A stretch of 47,071 nucleotides of DNA from the NCBI GenBank assembly GCA_903933915.1, contig CAIZLW010000190.1:1-47071 (forward strand), read 5' to 3'. The stretch is from an uncultured beta proteobacterium (GTDB lineage: Bacteria; Pseudomonadota; Gammaproteobacteria; Burkholderiales; SG8-41). The notes below the pieces were generated by a model, which had not been told where the DNA came from, ran no database searches, and was given only the letters and a program-made list of their open reading frames with translations. Every line of letters begins with the position of its first letter. Position 1 is the stretch's first letter. A program made the position numbers and the translations under genes. Positions 29,170 to 37,742 of this stretch are shown piece by piece.

Positions 29170-30207
29170 ATGATTGAAACCGACCGCCTGATTTCCGCAG
29201 CACCCGCTTCCGTGCAGGAAGAGGTGATCGAGCGCGCGCTGCGACCGAAGGCGCTGGACGAATACGTCGGGCAGGAAAAGGTGCGCGGCCAGCTGTCGAT
29301 CTTCATCGAGGCGGCGCGCAAGCGCAAGGAAGCGCTGGATCACGTGCTGCTGTTCGGCCCGCCCGGCCTTGGCAAGACCACGCTGGCGCATATCATCGCC
29401 CGCGAGATGGGCGTCAATCTGCGCCATACCTCGGGCCCGGTGATCGAACGCGCGGGTGACCTCGCGGCGATGCTGACCAATCTCGAACCGAACGACGTGC
29501 TGTTCATCGACGAAATCCACCGCCTGTCGCCGGTGGTCGAAGAAATCCTCTATCCCGCGCTGGAGGATTTTCAGATCGACATCATGATCGGTGAAGGCCC
29601 CGCGGCGCGCTCGGTAAAGCTGGACCTGCCGCCGTTCACGCTGGTCGGCGCAACCACGCGCGCCGGCATGCTGACCAATCCGCTGCGCGATCGTTTCGGC
29701 ATCGTCGCCCGACTCGAGTTCTACAGTGCCGATGAACTGACCCGCATCGTCGAACGCTCGGCGCGTCTGCTTGAAGTCGAGATCGATGCTGCAGGTGCGC
29801 GTGAAGTGGCCGCACGCTCGCGCGGCACGCCGCGCATTTCCAACCGGCTGCTGCGCCGCGTGCGCGATTTCGCCGAGGTGCGTGCTGACGGCAAGGTCAC
29901 CAAGGGCGTTGCCGATGAGGCGCTGAAGATGCTCGACGTTGACGGCGTCGGCCTCGACGTCATGGATCGCAAACTGCTGCGCGCGGTGATCGACAAGTTC
30001 GGCGGCGGGCCGGTGGGCGTTGACAATCTGGCAGCGGCCATCGGTGAGGAGCGCGACACCATTGAAGATGTGCTCGAGCCTTACCTGATTCAGCAGGGTT
30101 ACCTGCAGCGCACGCTGCGCGGTCGTATCGCCACGGCGCTGGCGTATCGGCATTTTGGTTTGCCCGAGCCGCGGGGTGACGGGCCAGGCGACCTCTGGAA
30201 CCAGTGA
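29170..30207 (+). CDS. ruvB: Holliday junction branch migration ATPase RuvB
   Basis: Hexameric AAA+ motor that drives branch migration. The 345-aa protein has GPPGLGKTT (Walker A), LFIDEIHRL (Walker B), [18 protein letters not shown] (sensor and arginine finger region) and the C-terminal winged-helix domain. Starts 19 bp after ruvA. The stop shares a base with the start of the radical SAM gene. Confidence 0.97.
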   Translation: MIETDRLISAAPASVQEEVIERALRPKALDEYVGQEKVRGQLSIFIEAARKRKEALDHVLLFGPPGLGKTTLAHIIAREMGVNLRHTSGPVIERAGDLAAMLTNLEPNDVLFIDEIHRLSPVVEEILYPALEDFQIDIMIGEGPAARSVKLDLPPFTLVGATTRAGMLTNPLRDRFGIVARLEFYSADELTRIVERSARLLEVEIDAAGAREVAARSRGTPRISNRLLRRVRDFAEVRADGKVTKGVADEALKMLDVDGVGLDVMDRKLLRAVIDKFGGGPVGVDNLAAAIGEERDTIEDVLEPYLIQQGYLQRTLRGRIATALAYRHFGLPEPRGDGPGDLWNQ

Positions 30208-30971
30208 TGTTTTTCCAGATCGAGGTTACCACCCACTGCAGCTTTACCTGTTTTTACTGTGCTGGCCGGGATATGCCGCAGCGGCATATGGGCTGGCCGG
30301 TGTTCGAGCGAGTGCTCGAGCACATCCCGGCGGGGGCGCATACCGTTTCATTGCAGGGTGAAGGTGAGCCGACATTGCACCCCCGGTTCTGGGATATGGT
30401 GTCTGCGGTTCGCATGCGGGGATTTGCGCCGACGACCATTACCAACGGCTACGAAATTGACGCTGAGCGCCTTGCCGCCGAACTGCCCGATATCGCCGTG
30501 TCGCTGGATACGCTGGATGAGACTGAAGCCACCCGGATAGGCCGCCTCAAGCTGCACCGGGTGCTGGCCAGTCTGGATCGGCTCCTTGCCGCGATGGGGC
30601 CGGGCCGGGTGCGCATCATGACCGTCGACTACGGTCAGGATCTCCAGCCGTTGCGGCAATTCCTGCAGGGCAAGGGCGTATACCAGCACATCGTGCAGCC
30701 CTTGCAGAGCAAGGACGACTACGCGCGCCGCTATCCTGACCAGGCAACCGCTGCCGGCCAGTACCACTATCAATGCCGTTTTCTGCGCGCTCCGGTGATG
30801 CGCTATTACGATGTTGAAGGGCGCGAAATGCCGTGCTGCTTCATCAAGGACGTTTCGACATTTACCAGCATTGATGCCCTTGCGGACTCGCTTCTGCAAG
30901 GCGTTGTGCCGCCCCCGTGCGCCGGCTGCCGGGAAATCATGACCGGCAGCCGGTTGCCTGCCCACGCCTGA
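30207..30971 (+). CDS. Radical SAM protein with a SPASM-like cysteine tail
   Basis: 254-aa enzyme. The cluster motif is C11-SFT-C15-FY-C18, and the SAM-binding GEGEPTLHP and TNGYEI segments follow. The C-terminal third carries further cysteines (CRFLRAP, CCFIKD, CAGCRE) like an auxiliary-cluster SPASM or twitch domain. The ATG at 30207 shares a base with the ruvB stop; GTG 30204 is an alternative. Substrate unknown. It closes the ruv transcript and is separated from ybgC by an AT-rich spacer. Confidence 0.85.
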   Translation: MFFQIEVTTHCSFTCFYCAGRDMPQRHMGWPVFERVLEHIPAGAHTVSLQGEGEPTLHPRFWDMVSAVRMRGFAPTTITNGYEIDAERLAAELPDIAVSLDTLDETEATRIGRLKLHRVLASLDRLLAAMGPGRVRIMTVDYGQDLQPLRQFLQGKGVYQHIVQPLQSKDDYARRYPDQATAAGQYHYQCRFLRAPVMRYYDVEGREMPCCFIKDVSTFTSIDALADSLLQGVVPPPCAGCREIMTGSRLPAHA

Positions 30972-30974
30972 AAT

Positions 30975-31011
30975 ATAAAATAAGATATTGATTATATTGA
31001 ATAAAATAAGA
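30975..31011 (+). promoter_or_regulatory. AT-rich promoter region with a repeated 11-mer before ybgC-tol
   Basis: ATAAAATAAGA occurs at 30975-30985 and again at 31001-31011, 26 bp apart, in the only AT-rich spacer between the radical SAM gene and ybgC. The stretch is a plausible promoter/UP-element for the tol-pal cluster, but a clean -35/-10 pair is not evident. Confidence 0.4.
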
Positions 31012-31055
31012 GTTCCCGATTTGCATCCCGGAGAGCCGCAGCGGGATTTGCGAAC

Positions 31056-31472
31056 GTGGTGAATGTTGCGCAACCCTTTTCCTGGCCGGTGCGCGTTTAT
31101 TACGAGGACACCGACGCCGGCGGCGTGGTGTATTACGCCAACTATCTGAGTTTCATGGAGCGCGCACGTACTGAATGGTTGCGCGCGCTCGGCTTCGAAC
31201 AACCGGCGCTGGCGGCGGAACATGGCGTGCTGTTTGTGGTGCGGGCGGTGAACATCGATTACCTCAAACCGTCGCGGTTTAACGACAGCTTGCAGGTGAC
31301 GGTGGAAGTCGTTAACGTCGGCGGCAGTCGCATCCGGTTTTTGCAGCGCGTGCTGCGCGGGGACGAGGAGATCGTGCGGGCCGATGTCGATGTCGTGTGC
31401 GTCAATACCGACACCTTCAGGCCGGTGCGTGTACCCCGGGAGATGCGCACAACAATAGGAATGGAAGAGTGA
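31056..31472 (+). CDS. ybgC: Acyl-CoA thioesterase YbgC
   Basis: 4-hydroxybenzoyl-CoA-type hotdog thioesterase of the Tol-Pal cluster. The 138-aa protein has YYEDTDAGGVVYYANYLSFMERARTEWLR, with the catalytic aspartate. The start codon is GTG at 31056 (a second GTG follows directly), with a weak GGGA 10 nt upstream. Its stop overlaps the tolQ GTG start. Confidence 0.94.
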   Translation: MVNVAQPFSWPVRVYYEDTDAGGVVYYANYLSFMERARTEWLRALGFEQPALAAEHGVLFVVRAVNIDYLKPSRFNDSLQVTVEVVNVGGSRIRFLQRVLRGDEEIVRADVDVVCVNTDTFRPVRVPREMRTTIGMEE

Positions 31473-32152
31473 ACGCAACATTGACCCATGACATGTCGGT
31501 GCTCAGCCTGATCACCGGAGCCAGCATTCCGGTGCAACTGGTGATGGCCATGCTGATGCTGGCCTCGATGTTTTCCTGGTATTACATTTTTCTGAAGGCT
31601 TTCACGTTGCGCCGCACTGCGCAGCAGACGGCGGAGTTCGAGCGCCAGTTCTGGAGCGGCGCCGACTTGAACGAGCTTTATCAGCGTGCGGTCAATGCGC
31701 GCGAATCTGCCGGCAGCCTTGAACGCATTTTCGAGGCAGGCTTCCGCGAATTCACCAAACACCGGCGCGAACCCGGCGCCGATGTCGGTGCGCTGATGGA
31801 CAGCACGCGGCGCGCGATGCGCGCGACCTATCAGCGCGAGATGGACAAGCTCGAATCCTCGCTGTCGTTCCTCGCATCGGTCGGTTCAGTCAGCCCCTAT
31901 GTCGGCCTGTTGGGTACGGTGTGGGGCATCATGAATTCCTTTCGTGGTCTCGCCAACGTCGGACAGGCGACGCTGAGCCACGTCGCGCCGGGCATCGCGG
32001 AGGCGCTGATCGCCACCGCGATCGGCCTGTTCGCGGCGATCCCGGCGGTGGTGGCGTACAACCGGTTTGCCGGCGACGTCAACCAGCTGGCGATCCGTTT
32101 TGAGTCCTTCACCGAAGAGTTTTCCAACATTCTGCAGCGACAGGTGCATTAG
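31469..32152 (+). CDS. tolQ: Tol-Pal system proton channel subunit TolQ
   Basis: Inner-membrane protein that with TolR converts proton motive force into outer-membrane constriction at division. From GTG 31469 (GGAAGA upstream, overlapping the ybgC stop) it has 227 aa, the usual size; ATG 31493 is possible but lacks a ribosome site. Three membrane segments, and the conserved GIMNSFRGLANVGQATLSHVAPGIAEALIATAIGLFAAIPAVVAYN region lines the channel (shown in part: VGQATLSHVAPGIAEAL). Confidence 0.96.
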   Translation: MNATLTHDMSVLSLITGASIPVQLVMAMLMLASMFSWYYIFLKAFTLRRTAQQTAEFERQFWSGADLNELYQRAVNARESAGSLERIFEAGFREFTKHRREPGADVGALMDSTRRAMRATYQREMDKLESSLSFLASVGSVSPYVGLLGTVWGIMNSFRGLANVGQATLSHVAPGIAEALIATAIGLFAAIPAVVAYNRFAGDVNQLAIRFESFTEEFSNILQRQVH

Positions 32153-32165
32153 GCCCTGACCTGAT

Positions 32166-32585
32166 ATGCGGAGAGAAAAGCGCAACAGCCATCAGTTGAT
32201 GAACCAGATCAACGTCGTGCCGTACATCGACGTGATGCTGGTGCTGCTGGTGATCTTTATGGTCACCGCACCGATGATGAATCCCAGCAAGGTCGATCTG
32301 CCGTCGGTAGGCAAGTCATCCGAAATCAAAACCCCGCCGCTGCAGATTGTCGTCGACAAAAAAGGTGATCTGACTTTTCGCGACCAGGACGGCAAGGCCG
32401 ATCGCAAAGTGAAATGGGATGAAGTGATTGCCATCATCAAGGAGCGGCAGTCGCGCAATCCCGAGCAGGCGGTGGTGATCGCAGCGGATAAAGAGGTGCT
32501 TTACGAAAAAGTGGTCGAAGTGATGAACACGCTGCAGAAGAACAATGTGCAGCGGGTGGGATTGCTGGTCCGCTCCGGAAACTAG
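32166..32585 (+). CDS. tolR: Tol-Pal system protein TolR
   Basis: 139-aa single-pass ExbD/TolR protein. INVVPYIDVMLVLLVIFMVTAP contains the membrane helix with the proton-carrying aspartate; a periplasmic domain follows. Starts 13 bp after tolQ. Confidence 0.96.
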   Translation: MRREKRNSHQLMNQINVVPYIDVMLVLLVIFMVTAPMMNPSKVDLPSVGKSSEIKTPPLQIVVDKKGDLTFRDQDGKADRKVKWDEVIAIIKERQSRNPEQAVVIAADKEVLYEKVVEVMNTLQKNNVQRVGLLVRSGN

Positions 32586-32600
32586 ATGGCCGCCGCCTGA

Positions 32601-33389
32601 ATGACCGCTACAGCGTTCCAATCCCGCGAGCAGGTCTTGGCCGGCGGGCTGGCTTTCGCGATGCACTTGTTGTTGCTGGTGTTCCTGGTGTTCGGCGTGA
32701 GCTGGCAGCACCAGCGGATCGATACCGCGGTCGTTGTCGATCTGTGGCGTGATTTGCCGGCCGTGGCGCCGCCCGCGCCAGAGGTGAAGCCGGAGCCGCC
32801 GCCGCCCGCACCGAAAGTCGAAGCCAAGCCGCCGCCGAAGCCTGAACCCGCCACCGCAATCAAGCCCGATATTGCCCTGAAGGAAAAGCAGGAGAAGGAG
32901 CGCAAGCTCAAAGAGCAGGCCATTGCGGAAACCAAAAAGCGCGCGGATGAAAAAGCGCGTGAAGCCGAGGTCGAAAAGAAAAGGCGCACCGAAGCGGAAG
33001 CGCTGAAAAAGAAACAGGCGGCTGAGGCCGACGCCAAACGCATCGCCGGCGAGCAGGCGAAGGCGGAGCAGGCGTTGGCGGCGCAGCAGGCGGCAGCCAG
33101 CGCGAAGGTTGTCGATGAATACAAGCGGCGTATCATCGAAAAAGTGAAGCGTTTCATCGCCCCTACCCCCGGGGTCAGTGACAATGCGCAGGTCGAGTTC
33201 GACGTCGTCTTGCTGCCTGGAGGTGAAGTGCTGAGTGCAAAGCTGAAAAAATCCAGCAACAGCATTCCCGCCTACGATTCCGCGATCGAGCGCGCAATCC
33301 TTAAAGCGCAGCCGCTGCCGCTGCCGCCGGATCCGGCGCTGATGCGCCAGTTCCGGGAACTTAATCTGGTATTCCGGCCCAAAGAGTAA
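32601..33389 (+). CDS. tolA: Tol-Pal system protein TolA
   Basis: 262-aa protein spanning the periplasm. Residues about 15-35 form the membrane anchor. A proline-rich stretch follows, then a long lysine/alanine/glutamate coiled coil (about 95-170) and a C-terminal globular domain (from about VVDEYKRRI) that contacts TolB and Pal. The coil is shorter than in E. coli, typical for betaproteobacteria. Confidence 0.95.
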   Translation: MTATAFQSREQVLAGGLAFAMHLLLLVFLVFGVSWQHQRIDTAVVVDLWRDLPAVAPPAPEVKPEPPPPAPKVEAKPPPKPEPATAIKPDIALKEKQEKERKLKEQAIAETKKRADEKAREAEVEKKRRTEAEALKKKQAAEADAKRIAGEQAKAEQALAAQQAAASAKVVDEYKRRIIEKVKRFIAPTPGVSDNAQVEFDVVLLPGGEVLSAKLKKSSNSIPAYDSAIERAILKAQPLPLPPDPALMRQFRELNLVFRPKE

Positions 33390-33431
33390 TCCTGCCCAAT
33401 GATCATACAAATGCAATTTCATGCTGAGACC

Positions 33432-34724
33432 ATGCGCAACATCATGCTGAACCTGCTGCGGACCCTGACGGTGTCGCTGCTGCTGTCCGCCGGCAGCGCA
33501 GGCGCTGCGATGACCATCGAAATCGTCGGCGCCGGCGCCAACCAGATTCCGGTAGCCATCGTGCCGTTCCGTGCCGAAGAGGGGCTTTCCCAGCGTTTGA
33601 CGACGGTAGTCGCTGCCGATCTGGCGCGCAGCGGGTTGTTCCGCATGGTCGATCCCGGCGGCATGAACCCGGTGCCGTATGAACCCGAGCAGCTCAATTA
33701 CGGACAGTGGAAAGCGCGTGGCGCGGAAGCCGTGGTGATCGGATCGGTGACCAAGGCCGCCGACGGCCGATACGACATCCGTTTTCGCGTGATGGATGCG
33801 GTCAAACAGACGCAGATCGCGGGCTTTGTCTATTTCGCCACTGAAAGCCAGCTGCGCCTGACCGCACACAAGATCGCCGACGTCATTTACGAAAAACTCA
33901 GCGGTGATACCGGGGTATTCGCAACGCGCATCGCCTATGTGGTGAAACGCGGCCGCAACTACGAACTGCATGTTGCCGATGCGGACGGCTATGGCGCGCA
34001 GAGCGTGCTCAGTTCCAACGAACCGATCATTTCGCCGGCGTGGTCGCCGGACGGCACGCGGCTCGCTTATGTTTCCTTCGAGCAGAAAAAACCCGTGGTT
34101 TATGTGCAGTCGCTGGTCACCGGCGCGCGTCAGCCTGTTGCACAGTTCCGCGGCAGCAACAGCGCGCCGGCATGGTCACCCGACGGCAAACGTCTGGTGG
34201 TGACGCTGACGCGCGACGGCGGTTCGCAGTTGTTCACGATCAACGCCGACGGCAGCGGCTCGCCGCTGCGGCTGACGCAGAGTTCGGCGATTGACACCGA
34301 AGCCAATTTTTCACCGGACGGCCAGTCCATCCTGTTTACTTCCGACCGCGGCGGCGGTCCGCAGATCTATCGTATTCCCGCTGCCGGCGGCGCTGCGCAA
34401 CGGGTGACCTTCGAAGGCACGTATAACGTATCGCCGCGGCACAGTCCCGATGGCAAGAGCTTCACTTTCATCCAGCGCAACGGTGGGCGTTTCAATGTCG
34501 CCGTGCAGGATTTTGCAACACGCCAGGTGCAGGTGCTGACCGACGGCGGCATTGATGAATCACCGAGCTTTGCGCCCAACGGCAAGATCATCCTCTACGC
34601 ATCCGAGATAAGGGGGCGTGGTATATTGGCCGCAGTGTCCAGCGACGGCCGCATCAAGCAGCGTTTCACTGCTGATGTCGGGGATGCGCGTGAACCTGCG
34701 TGGAGTCCCGTGGTCAATAAATAA
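33432..34724 (+). CDS. tolB: Tol-Pal system beta-propeller protein TolB
   Basis: Periplasmic protein that binds Pal and TolA. The ATG at 33432 gives a 430-aa precursor with a standard signal peptide ending near AGAA; an ATG at 33399 would add 11 residues. The N-terminal domain is followed by six propeller blades marked by repeated SPDG motifs (for example WSPDGTRLAY, WSPDGKRLVV, FSPDGQSILF, HSPDGKSFTF). Confidence 0.96.
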   Translation: MRNIMLNLLRTLTVSLLLSAGSAGAAMTIEIVGAGANQIPVAIVPFRAEEGLSQRLTTVVAADLARSGLFRMVDPGGMNPVPYEPEQLNYGQWKARGAEAVVIGSVTKAADGRYDIRFRVMDAVKQTQIAGFVYFATESQLRLTAHKIADVIYEKLSGDTGVFATRIAYVVKRGRNYELHVADADGYGAQSVLSSNEPIISPAWSPDGTRLAYVSFEQKKPVVYVQSLVTGARQPVAQFRGSNSAPAWSPDGKRLVVTLTRDGGSQLFTINADGSGSPLRLTQSSAIDTEANFSPDGQSILFTSDRGGGPQIYRIPAAGGAAQRVTFEGTYNVSPRHSPDGKSFTFIQRNGGRFNVAVQDFATRQVQVLTDGGIDESPSFAPNGKIILYASEIRGRGILAAVSSDGRIKQRFTADVGDAREPAWSPVVNK

Positions 34725-34791
34725 TAGAAAAACAGAAATAGTATCCAGAATACTACTCAGCAAACCACTTCAGTCGACAAGGAGTCCGAAC

Positions 34792-35352
34792 ATGAAACGA
34801 ATAATTCTCGCATTTGCAGCCGCCGCGATACTCGCCGCCTGCAGCAGCACGCCGACCAAGGAGCAGGAAGGCGCCGCGGTTGAAGACCGCAATGCTGCTG
34901 CTGCCGCCGCGGCTGCCGCGCAGCAGAAACCGCAGACCCAGACGACGGGGCCGACTTCCAAGCCGCTGGAATCGTCCAGCATGTCGGGCGATCCGCTGAA
35001 GGACCCGTCGAATATCCTGTCCAAGCGCAGCGTCTATTTCGAACTCGACAGCAATGTTGTCAAGGAAGAATTCAAGCCGGTGGTGGCGGCGCACGCGCGT
35101 TATCTGCAGCAGAACCGCGGCGTGAAAATGACGGTGCAGGGCAATGCCGATGAGCGTGGCAGCCGTGAATACAACCTGGCCCTTGGCCAGCGCCGTGCCG
35201 ATGCGGTGAAACAGGCGATGCAGCTGCTCGGCGCGCAGCCCGACCAGATTGAATCCGTCAGTTTCGGCGAGGAAAAGCCCAAAGCCACCGGACATGACGA
35301 GAAGAGTTGGTCGGAAAATCGCCGTGCCGATCTCGCTTATCCGAACGACTGA
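34792..35352 (+). CDS. pal: Peptidoglycan-associated lipoprotein Pal
   Basis: Outer-membrane lipoprotein that anchors the envelope to peptidoglycan. 186 aa from ATG 34792, which follows AAGGAG. Lipobox LAAC with cysteine 17, an alanine-rich linker, and an OmpA_C domain with VYFELDSNVVKEEF and GNADERGSREYNLALGQRRA, carrying the peptidoglycan-binding residues. Confidence 0.97.
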   Translation: MKRIILAFAAAAILAACSSTPTKEQEGAAVEDRNAAAAAAAAAQQKPQTQTTGPTSKPLESSSMSGDPLKDPSNILSKRSVYFELDSNVVKEEFKPVVAAHARYLQQNRGVKMTVQGNADERGSREYNLALGQRRADAVKQAMQLLGAQPDQIESVSFGEEKPKATGHDEKSWSENRRADLAYPND

Positions 35353-35376
35353 TCCCCGATCATGAGGTATTGCAGC

Positions 35377-36210
35377 ATGCGCACGGCGGCCGCAGCGCTT
35401 GCTTTATGCGCCGGTCTGTTTGCCGCCGGCCCGGCATCTGCCGGCCTGTTTGACGATGAGATCGCGCGCAAGCAGATCGCCGAACAGCAGAAACGCGTCG
35501 ACGAACTGCGCCAGCAAAACGACGGCATGGCCGGCCGGTTGGCCAAGCTCGAAGAAGACGCCAAAGCCCAGCCGGTGCTGGCGCTGGTCGCGGAAATCGA
35601 GAAACTGCGCGAAGAAATCCGCAACCTGCGCGGTCAGGTCGAAACCCTGGGCAACAATATTGAAGGCGTCGCCAAGCGGCAGCGCGACATGTATGTCGAT
35701 CTCGACCAGCGCCTGCGCCGTTTTGAGCAACCGGGCGCGGCGATAGCCCCGACGCCGGGTGCTGCGGCCCCGGCTGCTGGTGCGGCAGCGGTTGCCGAAG
35801 CGCCCAAACCGGCATCGACCGCTGCTGGCGTCAGCGTTGAAGAGAACGAAACCTACGAACGCGCGCAGGGCCAGCGCCGCATCGGCAATTACCAGGGGGC
35901 GATCACCGCGTTCCAGGCCTTTATCGCCAAATATCCGAAAAGCACTTTGGCGCCGCGCGCCCAGTACTGGATCGGCGATTCACATTTCAATTTGCGCGAT
36001 TTCAAGAATGCGATCGCCAGCCAGCAGAAACTGGTGGCGGCTTATCCCGACAGCTCGTCCGTGCCGGATGCGCTGCTCAACATGGCCAGCGCGCAGCTGG
36101 AAGCCGGTGATAATCCCGCCGCGCGCAAGACCATGGATGGCCTGATTGCGCGGTATCCGTCATCCGAGGCCGCCGAGAAGGCGCGACGGCGCGTCGCCAA
36201 TTTGCGCTGA
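35377..36210 (+). CDS. cpoB: Cell division coordinator CpoB (YbgF)
   Basis: Periplasmic protein that links Tol function to peptidoglycan synthesis. From ATG 35377 (GAGG 9 nt upstream) it has 277 aa with a signal peptide ending PASA; ATG 35362 is a 5-codon longer alternative. A coiled coil (about 25-105) is followed by an alanine/proline linker and three TPRs (for example GNYQGAITAFQAFIAKYP). Last gene of the canonical tol-pal cluster. Confidence 0.95.
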   Translation: MRTAAAALALCAGLFAAGPASAGLFDDEIARKQIAEQQKRVDELRQQNDGMAGRLAKLEEDAKAQPVLALVAEIEKLREEIRNLRGQVETLGNNIEGVAKRQRDMYVDLDQRLRRFEQPGAAIAPTPGAAAPAAGAAAVAEAPKPASTAAGVSVEENETYERAQGQRRIGNYQGAITAFQAFIAKYPKSTLAPRAQYWIGDSHFNLRDFKNAIASQQKLVAAYPDSSSVPDALLNMASAQLEAGDNPAARKTMDGLIARYPSSEAAEKARRRVANLR

Positions 36211-36251
36211 GCTGCTACGGCCTAGCGCCGCATCCCGGTAGAATCACTGCC

Positions 36252-36935
36252 GTGAACACCACCGTGACCGAAAAACCCGCCGCTGTATCCGCCGCCACCA
36301 CACTGCGCGTGACGGAAATTTTTCATTCGCTGCAGGGGGAAACCAGCCGCACCGGACTGCCCACGGTTTTTGTACGGCTGACCGGGTGCCCGTTGCGCTG
36401 CGGCTATTGCGACACCGCCTATGCCTTTCACGGCGGCGAGTCGCTGACGCTCGATGAAATCCTCAGCCGCGTCGCGGCGCATGGTGCGCGCTACGTGACG
36501 CTCACCGGCGGCGAGCCGCTGGCGCAGAAACAGGCGCCGCTGTTGCTGCAACGCCTCGCCGACGCCGGTTATTCGGTCTCGCTGGAAACCAGCGGTGCGC
36601 TGGATGTGTCGGCCGTCGACCCGCGCATTTCAAAAATTCTTGATCTGAAAACTCCCGGTTCCGGCGAGTGCGAACGTAACCTGTGGTCCAATCTCGCGCA
36701 TCTGACACCGCATGACGAAATCAAATTCGTGCTCTGCGACGAGGCTGATTATCAATGGGCGTGCGAACAGATCGGCAAGCACCGGCTCGCCGCCTCATGT
36801 CCGCTGCTGATGTCGCCGGTGCATGGCAAACTCGAGCCGCGCCAGCTCGCTGAATGGATCCTTCGCGACCGTTTGCCGGTGCGCCTGCAGGTCCAGCTGC
36901 ACAAGCTGCTGTGGGGCGAGAAACCTGGCCACTGA
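36252..36935 (+). CDS. queE: 7-carboxy-7-deazaguanine synthase
   Basis: Radical SAM enzyme of queuosine precursor synthesis, converting 6-carboxytetrahydropterin to CDG. The 227-aa protein begins at GTG 36252, with C46-PLR-C50-GY-C53 for the iron-sulfur cluster, SLQGE before it and TGGEPL downstream. Next to queC, as expected for the pathway. Confidence 0.95.
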   Translation: MNTTVTEKPAAVSAATTLRVTEIFHSLQGETSRTGLPTVFVRLTGCPLRCGYCDTAYAFHGGESLTLDEILSRVAAHGARYVTLTGGEPLAQKQAPLLLQRLADAGYSVSLETSGALDVSAVDPRISKILDLKTPGSGECERNLWSNLAHLTPHDEIKFVLCDEADYQWACEQIGKHRLAASCPLLMSPVHGKLEPRQLAEWILRDRLPVRLQVQLHKLLWGEKPGH

Positions 36936-36962
36936 GCCGGACACTGAACGGAACATTGAAAG

Positions 36963-37637
36963 ATGACTTCACCCGCAGTCGTACTGCTTTCCGGCGGCCT
37001 GGATTCCGCCACCACGCTGGCGATGGCCCGTGCCGTCGGCCATGACTGTCATTGTCTGTCGATCGACTATGGCCAGCGTCATCGCTCCGAACTGGATGCA
37101 GCGGCACGGGTAGCACAGGCGCTGGGTGCAAAAGCGCACAAGGTCGTGCGCATTGATCTTGGCGCGGTCGGTGGTTCCGCGCTGACCGATCTGGCGATAC
37201 CGGTTCCGGTGGATGGCGTGCAGCCGGGCATACCCGTGACCTATGTGCCGGCGCGCAACACCATCATGCTCGCGCTCGCGCTGGCAGAAGCCGAAGTCAC
37301 CGGCGCTGCCGATATCTGGTTTGGCGCCAACGCGGTCGATTATTCGGGCTATCCCGATTGCCGGCCCGAATACATGCGCGCGTTCGAAACGCTGGCGAAT
37401 CTGGCAACCAAAGCTGCAGTCGAAGGTCGGCGGCTGCAATTGCATACGCCGATCATCACACTGAGCAAAGCCGACATCATTCGCCGCGGCACCGCGCTGG
37501 GTGTGGATTACGCGATGACGGTGTCGTGTTATCAGGCAGATGCGGCGGGGCGGGCGTGCGGCGTCTGTGATTCCTGCCGTCTGCGCCGCGCCGGCTTTGA
37601 AGGTGCCGGTGTCGCCGATCCGACCTGTTATAAATAA
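36963..37637 (+). CDS. queC: 7-cyano-7-deazaguanine synthase
   Basis: Converts CDG to preQ0 with ATP and ammonia. The 224-aa protein has the PP-loop SGGLDS at 10-15 and a C-terminal zinc site formed by C-x(10)-CGVCDSC. Follows queE by 27 bp. Confidence 0.96.
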   Translation: MTSPAVVLLSGGLDSATTLAMARAVGHDCHCLSIDYGQRHRSELDAAARVAQALGAKAHKVVRIDLGAVGGSALTDLAIPVPVDGVQPGIPVTYVPARNTIMLALALAEAEVTGAADIWFGANAVDYSGYPDCRPEYMRAFETLANLATKAAVEGRRLQLHTPIITLSKADIIRRGTALGVDYAMTVSCYQADAAGRACGVCDSCRLRRAGFEGAGVADPTCYK

Positions 37638-37742
37638 TTCAATAAAAACAAATACTTGCAGGGAATCCTCGGGTGCACAGTACACTCGCCGCTGAAAAGA
37701 GCGTGTGCGGACGGATGCCCGGCTGCACCACTGGAGTGAATG

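Noticed and set aside
31056-31472. YbgC has YYANY where the E. coli protein has YHASY
   Set aside because: Tyrosine at this place is common in betaproteobacterial YbgC as far as I know, and the catalytic aspartate is kept.
32316-33971. Long open frame antisense to tolR-tolA-tolB
   Set aside because: It mirrors real genes on the plus strand, has shadow-type composition and no ribosome site. Similar antisense frames at 30-863, 2677-4155, 27319-28494 and 30348-31481 were rejected for the same reason.
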